A stretch of 64,000 nucleotides of DNA from an uncultured Porphyromonadaceae bacterium (GTDB lineage Bacteria; Bacteroidota; Bacteroidia; Bacteroidales; Muribaculaceae): NCBI GenBank assembly GCA_947177685.1, contig CAMWVE010000004.1, positions 48,099 to 112,098 on the forward strand. Reading direction: 5' to 3'. Positions 1 through 8,427 of the stretch are shown piece after piece (position 1 is the stretch's first letter; each line of letters begins with the position of its first letter). The notes beneath the pieces were generated by a model. It saw only the letters and a program-made list of their open reading frames with translations. It had not been told where the DNA came from and did not search any database. A program made the position numbers and the translations under genes.

Positions 1-2
1 TG

Positions 3-665
3 AAAGTTTTTCTCAAACAGGAACTTAAGGAATCGGCTGCTCCCCGGTTCAGTTCGCTCTCCGGAGCAAACTTTCTGCTGGCGAACATGATTTACAAAGT
101 TGTGTGCAAAATCATAGAACGCGAGGCTGAAAGCGACTTTTTCGGAAACTTCGAGTTTATAGAAGGTGAACAGAAGTTCAATGAATCAATCAGGCTGTCG
201 GCTGACCTGTCAGTGAATATCAAAGGCTCGATTGACCGCGTGGACCGAACATTTACCCCTGATGGTAAAGAAGTTATAAAACTGATTGACTACAAAACCG
301 GCAAAGCTGACACCTCTTTCGCTTCGGTTGACACCCTTTTTGAAAATCTTGATAAAAAGGCAATAATCCAGTTGCTGCTCTACTGCAACGGATATGCGGC
401 GCGCAACAACTATAAAGGGATAGTGAAGCCGGTGGTCTACACCATCAAAAGCATCCTCAAAAAGTCACTCGAACACATAAAATCAACCGATGACGGGCAG
501 ATTGACGACTACCGGGTCATCAATGAACGCTTCCTGCAGGAGTTCGAGAAAAAAATTGCCCCGCTGTTCGACCCGGATGTTCCGTTCACTCAGGCAAAAG
601 ATGAAAAGGCATGCACTTACTGCCGCTTCACAGGAATATGCGACCGCAAACCGAAAAAATTCTGA
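3..665 (+). CDS. PD-(D/E)XK nuclease, AddB-like C-terminal part (5' truncated by window)
   Basis: The frame is open from the first bases of the window, so this is the 3' end of a longer gene; the ATG at 87 is internal. Counting from that ATG, the nuclease core is visible as an Asp-containing strand (SIDRVDR, residues 48-54) followed by DYKTG (68-72), the D...(D/E)xK pattern, then QLLLYC. Near the end is C176-x2-C179-x5-C185, the spacing of the last three cysteines that bind the 4Fe-4S cluster in AddB; the first cysteine would lie upstream of the window. The family works with an AddA/RecB-like helicase in double-strand-break end resection. The helicase partner is presumably outside the window. 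It lies 6 bp upstream of hemW. Confidence 0.8.
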   Translation, partial: KVFLKQELKESAAPRFSSLSGANFLLANMIYKVVCKIIEREAESDFFGNFEFIEGEQKFNESIRLSADLSVNIKGSIDRVDRTFTPDGKEVIKLIDYKTGKADTSFASVDTLFENLDKKAIIQLLLYCNGYAARNNYKGIVKPVVYTIKSILKKSLEHIKSTDDGQIDDYRVINERFLQEFEKKIAPLFDPDVPFTQAKDEKACTYCRFTGICDRKPKKF

Positions 666-671
666 TATTCA

Positions 672-1781
672 ATGCTCTACCTGCACATTCCGTTCTGCCA
701 CTCAAAGTGTATCTACTGCGACTTTTTCTCTACTCCGGTTGCGTCTGCCCTCTATGAGAGTTACATCGATGCCATCGGTGAGGAGCTGACGCTGCGAATC
801 GGGGAAATCGCGTCACCGTCATCAATATATATAGGTGGTGGCACACCATCGATTCTGCCGCTTGAGCTGACTGAAAAACTGCTTCGGATTGTCAGCAACC
901 ATGTTGACATAAACCGTGTCAGGGAGTGGACCATAGAGATGAATCCTGAGGATGTAACTCCTGACAGACTCGACCTTTACCGAAGCTTCGGCGTCAACCG
1001 AATCAGCATGGGGGTGCAGTCGTTCCACGACAAAACCTTGAAAAGAATTGGTAGGCGCCACACTGCAGATCAAGCTATCAGAGCCATTGAACTGCTCCAA
1101 AAATCAGGATTAAATTTCAGTCTGGACCTGATTTACGGACTCCCTGACGAAGGAATGGAAGAGTGGAGCGATTCACTTGCCCGGATGCTCAGTTATGAAC
1201 CTGCCCATTTCTCGGCATATCTTCTGTCCTACGAACCCGGAACGGCTCTTTACAAGATGACGGAACAGGGCAAAATTACCGAAACCTCGGAACAGCTTGC
1301 CGTGGCAATGTATGAGCATCTATGCCACGAAGCGGCTGCGCGGGGGTATCAACACTACGAAATTTCGAACTTCTCAAAACCCGGACACAAGTCGTATCAT
1401 AACTCACGCTATTGGGATGGAACGCCTTATTTAGGCATAGGCTGTTCAGCACACAGTTTCACCGGTGGCATACGGAAATTCAATCCGGCTGACATCAAGC
1501 TATATATCAACAGGTTGTCGAACCACGAAACAGTGTTTGAAGCGGAGCCGGAAACCATCACGGAGCAGCTTAATGATATGATTATCACCGCTCTGCGCAC
1601 CTCCGACGGACTAAAAATCAGTTCTCTGGACCGGTTTCCGCCTCATTTGGTGAATGAATTCATGCAGAATATGCGCCGTCAGCTTGCCGCCGGAAACCTT
1701 ATCGGCACGTCGGACCGCATCGTAATTCCCGAACGGCTGTGGTTGCGAGCCGATGCCGTCATGCGCGAACTTATCCTTTGA
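672..1781 (+). CDS. hemW: Radical SAM heme chaperone HemW
   Basis: A 369-residue radical SAM protein. The cluster motif C9-x3-C13-x2-C16 is at the very N-terminus (IPFCHSKCIYC), followed by GGGTP (55-59), which contacts SAM. The fourth cysteine and the N-terminal extension that mark true coproporphyrinogen dehydrogenase HemN are absent, so this fits HemW, a heme-binding chaperone that delivers heme to respiratory enzymes; the family is often mislabelled as coproporphyrinogen III oxidase. It starts 6 bp after the nuclease gene and is probably cotranscribed with it. It ends in convergent orientation, 35 bp from rlmB. Confidence 0.88.
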   Translation: MLYLHIPFCHSKCIYCDFFSTPVASALYESYIDAIGEELTLRIGEIASPSSIYIGGGTPSILPLELTEKLLRIVSNHVDINRVREWTIEMNPEDVTPDRLDLYRSFGVNRISMGVQSFHDKTLKRIGRRHTADQAIRAIELLQKSGLNFSLDLIYGLPDEGMEEWSDSLARMLSYEPAHFSAYLLSYEPGTALYKMTEQGKITETSEQLAVAMYEHLCHEAAARGYQHYEISNFSKPGHKSYHNSRYWDGTPYLGIGCSAHSFTGGIRKFNPADIKLYINRLSNHETVFEAEPETITEQLNDMIITALRTSDGLKISSLDRFPPHLVNEFMQNMRRQLAAGNLIGTSDRIVIPERLWLRADAVMRELIL

Positions 1782-1816
1782 GAAACTTCTCCGTTCCGGG
1801 TCTGTCAATCGGCAAT

Positions 1817-2563
1817 CTATTCTGCCGCAAGCCTTTGACGTACAACCTCATACATCATTATTCCCGCAGCTACCGACACATTAAGCGAACCGATTTTGCC
1901 AAATTGGGGAATACCCACCAAAGTGTCGCACTGGCGGAGCACCTCAGGTGAAATACCTGTATCCTCCGACCCCATGACTATGGCAACCGGCGTTGTGTAA
2001 TCGCCCTGAGTATAGTTTATCGAAGCCTTTTCGGTGGCAGCGACCAACTGATAGCCGGCATCGCGCAGATAACGGACGGCAGAGAATGTGTTGCGTTCAC
2101 GACAAACCGGGATATGCAGCAACGCACCTGCCGATGTTTTTACTGCATCAGCTCCAACACTGACCGAGTCACGCTCCGGAATGACAATTGCGTCGACCCC
2201 GGCACACTCGCATGTACGGGCTATGGCACCGAAATTTCGCACATCCGTGATTCCATCGAGCACCACAATGAAAGGCAATTTGCCCTGCTCGTAAAGTTCC
2301 GGCACAAGGTTCTCAAGTCGGTGATAGGTTATGGCTGAGAGCATTGCCACCACGCCCTGATGATTCTTGCGCGTGATGCGATTGATTTTTTCCACCGGAA
2401 CTTTCTTGCATACAATGCCGCGCTGACGAATCATCGCCATCAGTTCCTGCGCGAGTTCGCCGGTAAGCTCCTTGCTCATCAGCACACGGTCAATCTCTTT
2501 TCCGGCTTCTATAGCCTCCATGACGGCACGAATGCCGAAGATATAGTCATTTGTCTGCATCAT
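1817..2563 (-). CDS. rlmB: 23S rRNA (guanosine-2'-O-)-methyltransferase RlmB (SpoU/TrmH family)
   Basis: A 248-residue SPOUT methyltransferase. A substrate-binding N-terminal domain (about 5-80) precedes the knotted SAM domain with all three SpoU motifs: NFGAIART at 110-117, GSEDTG at 198-203, and IPQFGKIGSLNVSVAAG at 218-234. The product methylates the ribose of G2251 (E. coli numbering) in the peptidyl-transferase P loop of 23S rRNA. Its start overlaps the end of recN by 17 bp, so it is the last gene of the dnaN-rlmB operon. The first or second of two adjacent Met codons (2563 or 2560) may be used. TrmH-type tRNA methylation is a less likely alternative. Confidence 0.87.
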   Translation of the reverse strand: MMQTNDYIFGIRAVMEAIEAGKEIDRVLMSKELTGELAQELMAMIRQRGIVCKKVPVEKINRITRKNHQGVVAMLSAITYHRLENLVPELYEQGKLPFIVVLDGITDVRNFGAIARTCECAGVDAIVIPERDSVSVGADAVKTSAGALLHIPVCRERNTFSAVRYLRDAGYQLVAATEKASINYTQGDYTTPVAIVMGSEDTGISPEVLRQCDTLVGIPQFGKIGSLNVSVAAGIMMYEVVRQRLAAE

Positions 2564-4226
2564 CGTTTTGTCTGTTTAATAATGAACGCGCATTGTCAAG
2601 AGCCGCTTGGTCAACCTCCGAACCGCCAAGCATCACTGCCAGCTCGGCGACCCGTTCCTCGGGAGTGAGGGTGAGTATGCATGTGTTGGTTTCAGTGTCA
2701 CTGTCATGTTTGAACACCTTGAAATGGGTTGTTCCTTTGGCTGCTACCTGCGGCAGATGGGTGATGGCAATCACCTGAATGTTGCGCGCTATCTGTCGCA
2801 TCAGCTCACCCATTTTGTCAGCCACTTTACCTGACACGCCTGTGTCGACCTCATCAAATATTATCGAGGGAAGTTGCATGCGTGACGCCACAATGGACTT
2901 GATCGAGAGCATCAGGCGTGAGATTTCACCCCCTGACGCGGTCTTTCCAACCGGAAGCGGTGTCTGGTTTTTATTGAACGCGAACAGGAACTCCACGTTG
3001 TCAATGCCGGTTGCCGACATGTCAGCCGGCGTAACTTCTATTTTTACTATCAGGTTATCCATGCCGAGCGGCAACGCGCGCTCCCTGAGCAGCGAGGCGA
3101 GCTGTTCAGCAGCTTCCTTGCGGGCATCGGAAATCTCACGCGCCATTTCACGCGCGTGTGCTTTGGCACGTTTCGCTTTAGCCTCATATTGTCCAATCAG
3201 ATGCTCGGCATTGTCAACCTTGTCAAGACGGCGGCGCAAATCTTCCGCAATCTCCATCAGTGCATCGACCGAATCTACATTGTGGCGACGCTCCATGGTG
3301 GCAATCTGCAACAACCGCTGCTCTATTTCTTCAAGTTGCGCCGGATCAGCGGCTATGCCGTTGTCATAGCCTGCAAATGTGTCAGCAATATCCTGCAGCT
3401 CCACACGCACCGACTCCAATCGCTGTGCCAGCGACTCAGATTCCTCGATGACTTCTGACAGACGCTCGGTCTCATCTTCAGCTTCACGCACCAGTGTCAA
3501 GGCAGACGCAGCGCCGTCGCGCAAACTGTCAAGAATCAGCCGGAGCGAACTTTTTACCCCGGTGACATTGGCAAGCAGCTCCCGTTCCCGTTCCAGATCG
3601 GCATCCTCGCCGGCAGTCAGATTCAGTGACTCGAGCTGTTGCAGCTGATAGCGCATGAATTCCTCGTTCTCATTAGTTTTCTCAATTTCACGGCGCAGCG
3701 TGACATACTCCTTGAGAGCCGCACGGTAAACTGCAAAACGTTTTGAATACTCCTCTAACTTAGCCTCGTTGCCTGCCATCACATCGAGAATCTGCATCTG
3801 ATAAGGGGGTGATGCCAGCAACAGGTTCTGGTGCTGAGAATGTATGTCAACCAAAAACAACGACACCGCCTTAAGCTGGTCGAGATTGACGGGCGAATCA
3901 TTGATGAAGGCGCGTGAACGACCCGTGGGATATATCTCGCGGCGCATGTAGCATGTGCGTTCATCCCACTCAATGTCGTTTTCATTGCAATAGTTCTTCA
4001 GGGCGGTGTAACCCTCAACCGGGAAGGTTGCCTCAATGACGGATTTACGCGAAGGGTCGCGCACAACGCGGGTGTCGGCTCGTCCGCCCATAAGCATTCC
4101 GAGTGCGCCAAGTATGATCGATTTGCCGGCACCGGTCTCACCCGTTATTACATTGAAACCGGGAGTAAACGTAATGTCGATGGTGTCGATGAGCGCGTAA
4201 TTTGATATGTGGAGACTCTCTATCAT
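2547..4226 (-). CDS. recN: DNA repair protein RecN
   Basis: A 559-residue SMC-like ATPase. Walker A is GETGAGKS at 29-36. Two long coiled-coil arms rich in Glu, Arg and Leu run through the middle (about 150-390). The ABC signature TASGGEISR starts near 429, Walker B IIFDEVD near 455, and the H-loop ITHLPQVAA near 488. Length and motif order are typical of RecN, which binds DNA ends and helps tether broken chromosomes during recombinational repair. It overlaps the upstream porD-like gene by 4 bp (ATGA) and rlmB by 17 bp, so translation is probably coupled along the operon. Confidence 0.95.
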   Translation of the reverse strand: MIESLHISNYALIDTIDITFTPGFNVITGETGAGKSIILGALGMLMGGRADTRVVRDPSRKSVIEATFPVEGYTALKNYCNENDIEWDERTCYMRREIYPTGRSRAFINDSPVNLDQLKAVSLFLVDIHSQHQNLLLASPPYQMQILDVMAGNEAKLEEYSKRFAVYRAALKEYVTLRREIEKTNENEEFMRYQLQQLESLNLTAGEDADLERERELLANVTGVKSSLRLILDSLRDGAASALTLVREAEDETERLSEVIEESESLAQRLESVRVELQDIADTFAGYDNGIAADPAQLEEIEQRLLQIATMERRHNVDSVDALMEIAEDLRRRLDKVDNAEHLIGQYEAKAKRAKAHAREMAREISDARKEAAEQLASLLRERALPLGMDNLIVKIEVTPADMSATGIDNVEFLFAFNKNQTPLPVGKTASGGEISRLMLSIKSIVASRMQLPSIIFDEVDTGVSGKVADKMGELMRQIARNIQVIAITHLPQVAAKGTTHFKVFKHDSDTETNTCILTLTPEERVAELAVMLGGSEVDQAALDNARSLLNRQNDDADK

Positions 4227-5140
4227 CTGGTTTGCCCGTCACGAATTTTGTTAATTCTTTCCATTTCAGTGGGATAGATTGGCGACAGGAGGTCGTAGGC
4301 ATCCTTGCGCTCCTCCTGTGTACCTTTGCTGAAAACATTCACCAGTTCATCCATTTTTGCATCCTTGAACATGGAAAGTGCCACTGACATGGGGTTAGCT
4401 TCATAGATTTTCTGTATGGCTGACAAGGACTTGGCTATGGTCTGGCGTCCTTTGTCAGGTGACACCGACATTTCATCGAGTCCCCGGCGATGATACTGAT
4501 AGAGCAGCTCGCGAATGGCTGAGGTCGATGACTCGGTGAACGAAGAGAGTACTGCCGCACGGTTTTTTGTATCCTCAAACGCCTTCCAACCGGTTTCGCC
4601 TGATGACTGACCCATCTGCACGATCTGTTCAAGAATCTTGTAGTATGGATCACCGCCATTGAGTTGGAATGAATCGGAATCAACGGCGAGAATGAGATAG
4701 GCATAATAGTTCAGAATGGCGGTGAGCTGACTCTCCATGGTTGTGGGTGAGAAAATCAGCGGTTCGTTTTCCTGATAATTGAATTCAATTTTTGTGTCCT
4801 TGAAATTGATGAGCGTGGTGGTATAAGCTGAATTGTAAACCGGACGGGTAGCCTGAATCTGAAGGTCGCCGCTGAAGGTGTTGTCATTCTGCTCTTTTAT
4901 TGTGAAATAAAGCTGACAGTCAATTCGCTCGTTGTTGGCATATTGCGCATTCGAGAAGTGCGTCTCGTTCATATATTGCGATATTGCCTCTTTCAGGGTG
5001 TTGAACACCTGCTTGTTGGTTCCCTGCACCTGATCGGAATTGACCTCGACGGTGCAGTTAAGTTCCTGCGCAGCTAACGGTTGTACAGCTAACACCGCAC
5101 ACAGCATCAACAGTAAGTATGTCAAAACTTTACGGTTCAT
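4223..5140 (-). CDS. PorD-like (DUF4835) periplasmic protein
   Basis: A 305-residue protein with an N-terminal signal peptide (hydrophobic 5-20, cleavage after LAAQ near 25). The mature start (ELNCTVEVNSDQVQGTNKQVFNTL...) and the later LFTIKEQNDNTFSGDLQIQ-like strand pattern match my recollection of DUF4835, also named PorD because it has been linked to type IX secretion. There is no catalytic motif. It overlaps coaBC by 11 bp and recN by 4 bp, in an operon otherwise devoted to replication, repair and coenzyme A. A PorV gene and putative T9SS cargo elsewhere in this window make a secretion role plausible. The family call is from memory of the sequence pattern. Confidence 0.72.
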   Translation of the reverse strand: MNRKVLTYLLLMLCAVLAVQPLAAQELNCTVEVNSDQVQGTNKQVFNTLKEAISQYMNETHFSNAQYANNERIDCQLYFTIKEQNDNTFSGDLQIQATRPVYNSAYTTTLINFKDTKIEFNYQENEPLIFSPTTMESQLTAILNYYAYLILAVDSDSFQLNGGDPYYKILEQIVQMGQSSGETGWKAFEDTKNRAAVLSSFTESSTSAIRELLYQYHRRGLDEMSVSPDKGRQTIAKSLSAIQKIYEANPMSVALSMFKDAKMDELVNVFSKGTQEERKDAYDLLSPIYPTEMERINKIRDGQTR

Positions 5141-6335
5141 GGGCTATTGAAATAATTGTATCGATCACATCATGCGCTACCTCGGTTTTGGACTTGAGGG
5201 GGGTGGCTATGGTGCGACCCGATGCTGTGAAAATGGTGACTTTGTTGGTGTCGGTGCCGAATCCGGCTCCGGCGTCACGCAACGAGTTCAGCACTATCAT
5301 GTCGAGATTTTTCTTTCTCAGTTTCTCAATGGCATTGAACTCCTCATTGTCAGTTTCCAGAGCGAAACCCACCAGCAACTGACCGGGCTGTTTCATCTCG
5401 CCGAGGGTCTTGGCAATGTCGGGGTTCTTCACAAGTTTTATTACCGGCACATCTTCATGTTCGCGCTTGATTTTGTGAGTAGCCTGATGATCAGGTGCAT
5501 AGTCTGCTACGGCTGCACACATGATACCGCAGTCGCACTGCGGATAGAGCGCCACACAAGCGTCGAGCATCTGACGTGCTGACTCAACAGGTATCAGCTC
5601 TATTGCGGGGTTGTTGACCCTGATGTCGACCGGACCGCTGACAAGCGACACGCGGGCTCCACGCGAAGCTGCCTCCTCGGCGATGGCATACCCCATCTTT
5701 CCGCTTGAGTAGTTACCTATGAAACGCACGGGATCAATCTTCTCGAAAGTAGGACCGGCTGTGATCAGAATGTGATGACCTGTCAGATCCTTCTCGGCGA
5801 AGTGGTTGGTGAGAACGCGCACTATATTCTCAGGTTCTTCCATGCGACCTTTGCCAATCAGGTGGCTTGCAAGCTCGCCCTCGGCAGGTTCGATGATGTA
5901 GTTGCCGTAGCTCCGCAGCTTCTCTATGTTATGCACCGTCGACGGATGGCGCATCATGTCAAGGTCCATGGCAGGTGCGACAAACACGGGCGCCTTTGCC
6001 GAAAGATAGGTGGTGACGAGCATGTTGTCAGCAATGCCGTTAGCCATTTTGCCAATCGTACAGGCTGTTGCCGGAGCAATCACCATGGCATCAGCCCACA
6101 GTCCCAGATCGACGTGGCTGTTCCACTGACCGGTGTTCGCGGTAAAAAATTCCGTAATGACAGGTTTCCCCGTCAGGGTAGACATTGTCAGCGGAGTGAT
6201 GAACTCGCGTGCGGAAGGGGTCATTATTACCTGCACTTCAGCCCCGGCTTTGACCAGCAGTCGGGCAAGCGAGGCTGATTTGTAGGCTGCTATTCCGCCT
6301 GTTATACCCAATATTATGTGTTTATTTTTCAACAT
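5130..6335 (-). CDS. coaBC: Bifunctional phosphopantothenoylcysteine decarboxylase / phosphopantothenate-cysteine ligase
   Basis: A 401-residue protein catalysing two successive steps of coenzyme A synthesis. The N-terminal FMN-dependent CoaC half (1-180) shows GITGGIAAYK (10-19), the catalytic His in WNSHVDLG (H74) and PAMDLDMM (121-128). The C-terminal CoaB half (about 185-401) starts with ITAGPTFEKIDPVRFIGNYS and continues to SSGKMG. The flap segment GELASHLIGKGRM (153-165) has Ser157 where E. coli CoaBC has the catalytic Cys158. Its ATG shares one base with the stop of the upstream exonuclease (TGATG). No alternative function is likely. Confidence 0.95.
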   Translation of the reverse strand: MLKNKHIILGITGGIAAYKSASLARLLVKAGAEVQVIMTPSAREFITPLTMSTLTGKPVITEFFTANTGQWNSHVDLGLWADAMVIAPATACTIGKMANGIADNMLVTTYLSAKAPVFVAPAMDLDMMRHPSTVHNIEKLRSYGNYIIEPAEGELASHLIGKGRMEEPENIVRVLTNHFAEKDLTGHHILITAGPTFEKIDPVRFIGNYSSGKMGYAIAEEAASRGARVSLVSGPVDIRVNNPAIELIPVESARQMLDACVALYPQCDCGIMCAAVADYAPDHQATHKIKREHEDVPVIKLVKNPDIAKTLGEMKQPGQLLVGFALETDNEEFNAIEKLRKKNLDMIVLNSLRDAGAGFGTDTNKVTIFTASGRTIATPLKSKTEVAHDVIDTIISIAHEP

Positions 6336-7096
6336 CAGAGTTGTCCGAGTTTTATCTTTGTGAGAATACGTTTTGTGTCACGAGGGAAATCGCCTTTCTG
6401 CACCCAGTCATAGAATCCGCGGTCAGTTTCCATGACCGTGCGTGCCACCTGACCTTTGTAGCGTCCGAAGTTGATGACGGCCTCTCCTTTTTCGTTTTTC
6501 ACGAAACGACCGGCAAGGTCAAGTCCGTTGTTCTGCGCCGAAAAATCAGCGAGAGCAGCCACGTCGTTAGGCAGATCGTCATAGTGGTCGAGCTGTGCCT
6601 TCAGCACTTCGTAGGTCGCACGAGTGTCAGCATTTGCCGAGTGTGCGTTTTCGATTTCGCCACCGCAATAGAAGCGGTAAGCTGCCACCAGAGTGCGTTG
6701 CTCCTTCTTGTGGAAAATGTTCTGCACATCAATGAAGTGAGCGCGGGTGAAGTCGAAATCGACATCGGCACGCGCAAACTCCTCGGCAAGCATAGGCACA
6801 TCGAAACGGTTGGAATTATATCCTGCAATATCGCATCCGATGAACTTCTTGGCGAGCATGGAGGCAAGCTGCCTGAAGGTTTTCTCGCCTGCCACATCGC
6901 TGTCGGTGATATGATGCACAGCCGTTGATTCCGGAGGAATTGGCATCTCAGGGTTAACACGGGTTGTGTATTCCTCCTCAGTGCCGTCAGGGAACACCTT
7001 TATGAGCGAAATCTCCACTATTCTGTCGCGGGTTACGTTGATTCCGGTGGTCTCAAGGTCAAAAAATATTATCGGGCGTGAAAGATTTAGTTTCAT
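6335..7096 (-). CDS. 3'-5' exonuclease, DEDDh family (DnaQ/ExoX-like)
   Basis: A 253-residue protein. The DEDDh motifs are FFDLETTG (D13, E15), HHITDSDV, the Asp in GYNSNRFDVPML, and the HSANADTRAT block giving the last His and Asp. After about residue 190 there is a small domain (INFGRYKGQ...FYDWVQKGDFPRDTKRIL) seen in ExoX-like nucleases. I start it at 7096 (MKLNLSRP) rather than the in-frame ATG at 7162, because the extra 22 residues carry no domain sequence and cover a stem-loop just after dnaN. Sitting directly behind dnaN, it may proofread or trim DNA, but separate dnaQ identity cannot be proved. Confidence 0.85.
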   Translation of the reverse strand: MKLNLSRPIIFFDLETTGINVTRDRIVEISLIKVFPDGTEEEYTTRVNPEMPIPPESTAVHHITDSDVAGEKTFRQLASMLAKKFIGCDIAGYNSNRFDVPMLAEEFARADVDFDFTRAHFIDVQNIFHKKEQRTLVAAYRFYCGGEIENAHSANADTRATYEVLKAQLDHYDDLPNDVAALADFSAQNNGLDLAGRFVKNEKGEAVINFGRYKGQVARTVMETDRGFYDWVQKGDFPRDTKRILTKIKLGQL

Positions 7097-7115
7097 AAAC
7101 TGAATTATAAACAGA

Positions 7116-7149
7116 CACTGCCGCGCAGCTGTGAGGCAACACGGCAGTG
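7116..7149 (-). other. Intercistronic stem-loop between dnaN and the exonuclease gene
   Basis: CACTGCCG (7116-7123) and CGGCAGTG (7142-7149) form a perfect 8-bp stem with an 18-base loop. On the minus strand it follows the dnaN stop by 16 bases and is followed by TCTGTTTATAATT, only weakly U-rich. It could be a partial terminator, an RNA-processing site or a stability element that sets clamp levels apart from the downstream genes. It also argues that the downstream start is at 7096. Confidence 0.45.
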
Positions 7150-7165
7150 CGGAATATTTCAATGA

Positions 7166-8296
7166 TTAAAAATCGCTGACTGTCATTGGCATAAGGAGCA
7201 TGAGCAGGTTGCCGCCCTCGCTCTGAGTGTCAGGCAGGAACATGCCGGGACGTGAAGGATCAGCCAGACTGATGAAAATCTGTTCGGTGGTGATGGTGTT
7301 GAAAATCTCTATAAGATAGTGAGCCGAGAAACCGATTACCATTTCCGGACCGTTGAAGTCACATGGCATCGATTCACGCGCCGAGGTGCAGAAATTGGTG
7401 TCCTGCGCCTTCATGATAAGCTCGTTGGCAGTGATCTTGAACTTAACCAGACCGTTGCCCGGATCCACAAACACGCCCACACGACGGACCGCATTGAGGA
7501 ATTCAGTGCGGTCAATGGTCAGTGTGTAGGGATTGCCTGTTGGTATAACTCTGTTATAATCAGGGAAGTTACCCTTTATGAAGCGACAGTTGAAATTGAA
7601 ATTACCTGAAATGAATGTAGCGCTCTTGGGGTCAAGGATGATTTTCACTTCCTCGTTTTTGGCATAAACATTCTTGATGATGTTGGCAGGTTTTACGGGG
7701 AGAATGAATGAACCTTCTATGCCGGGAGCGCTCATGGTGTTGATGTAGCGCACCAGCTTGCGGACATCTGTGGCGACGAACGTAATCTGGTCGGGCTTGA
7801 TATCCCAGAGAATACCCATCATCTGCGGACGCACAGGATCGGTTCCCACAGCAAACAGGGTGTTGTCGATGCCGCTCAGAACCTGTTTCATAGGTGCTGT
7901 GAACGTCATGGTCTGGCTCTGCGGAACCTCCTCGCGTGTAGAGGGATACTCGTTGCCGTTGATGCCGACAAGCGAGAATTTTCCACCGGGATATGTAAGA
8001 TCAATGGCGAGATTCTCGTCATTGATATTGATGGTGATACCCAGATCAGGCAGCTCCTTAAGCAAGTCGAGAATGCGTTTTGCATCAACACAGAATTTTC
8101 CCTCACCCTCAGGTTCGGTAACCGAAAGAGTAGCTGAAAGGGTGTTTTCAAGGTCGGATGCGGTGATTGTAAGTGAATCTCCTTTAAGATCAAAGAGAAT
8201 GTTGTTAAGAATGGTCATGGCATTCTTGGAGTTTATCACCTTACACACTGCAGCCACATAGGCATAAAGCGTCTTGCTGGGTACGTTGAATTTCAT
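7166..8296 (-). CDS. dnaN: DNA polymerase III subunit beta (sliding clamp)
   Basis: A 376-residue protein of standard clamp length with three repeats of the clamp fold. It starts MKFNVPSKTLYAYVAAVCKVINSKN, contains FSLVGINGNEYP and FNFNCRFIKGNFPDYNRVIP, and ends in LLMLLMPMTVSDF, the typical beta-clamp C-terminus. The product forms the ring that holds polymerase on DNA and docks many repair proteins. It is the first gene of a six-gene minus-strand operon. A well-matched promoter lies about 100 bp upstream (8394-8425), giving a leader of roughly 95 bases. dnaA is not next to it here. Confidence 0.97.
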   Translation of the reverse strand: MKFNVPSKTLYAYVAAVCKVINSKNAMTILNNILFDLKGDSLTITASDLENTLSATLSVTEPEGEGKFCVDAKRILDLLKELPDLGITININDENLAIDLTYPGGKFSLVGINGNEYPSTREEVPQSQTMTFTAPMKQVLSGIDNTLFAVGTDPVRPQMMGILWDIKPDQITFVATDVRKLVRYINTMSAPGIEGSFILPVKPANIIKNVYAKNEEVKIILDPKSATFISGNFNFNCRFIKGNFPDYNRVIPTGNPYTLTIDRTEFLNAVRRVGVFVDPGNGLVKFKITANELIMKAQDTNFCTSARESMPCDFNGPEMVIGFSAHYLIEIFNTITTEQIFISLADPSRPGMFLPDTQSEGGNLLMLLMPMTVSDF

Positions 8297-8393
8297 ATAT
8301 CTGATATTTTTATTAATTTCTGTCAGTCAGCGGATTATCCTCACTAATCGTAACGACTCCGCGCTCTTCGTGCCTTTCGGGGCAATTATCAAG

Positions 8394-8425
8394 CAAAAAT
8401 ACAAAATTTTTGCGATTTCCACAAA
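8394..8425 (-). promoter_or_regulatory. Bacteroidetes-type promoter for the dnaN operon
   Basis: On the minus strand a TTTG box (8425-8422) is followed after 20 bases by TATTTTTG (8401-8394), matching the -33/-7 consensus (TTTG, N19-21, TAnnTTTG) exactly. It lies just beyond the end of the toxin gene (8428), so dnaN has its own transcription start independent of the toxin-antitoxin pair. Confidence 0.7.
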
Positions 8426-8427
8426 TA

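Noticed and set aside
7097..7162. Longer N-terminus for the exonuclease starting at 7162
   Set aside because: The added residues are encoded by a perfect stem-loop between genes and precede the conserved start of the DEDDh domain.
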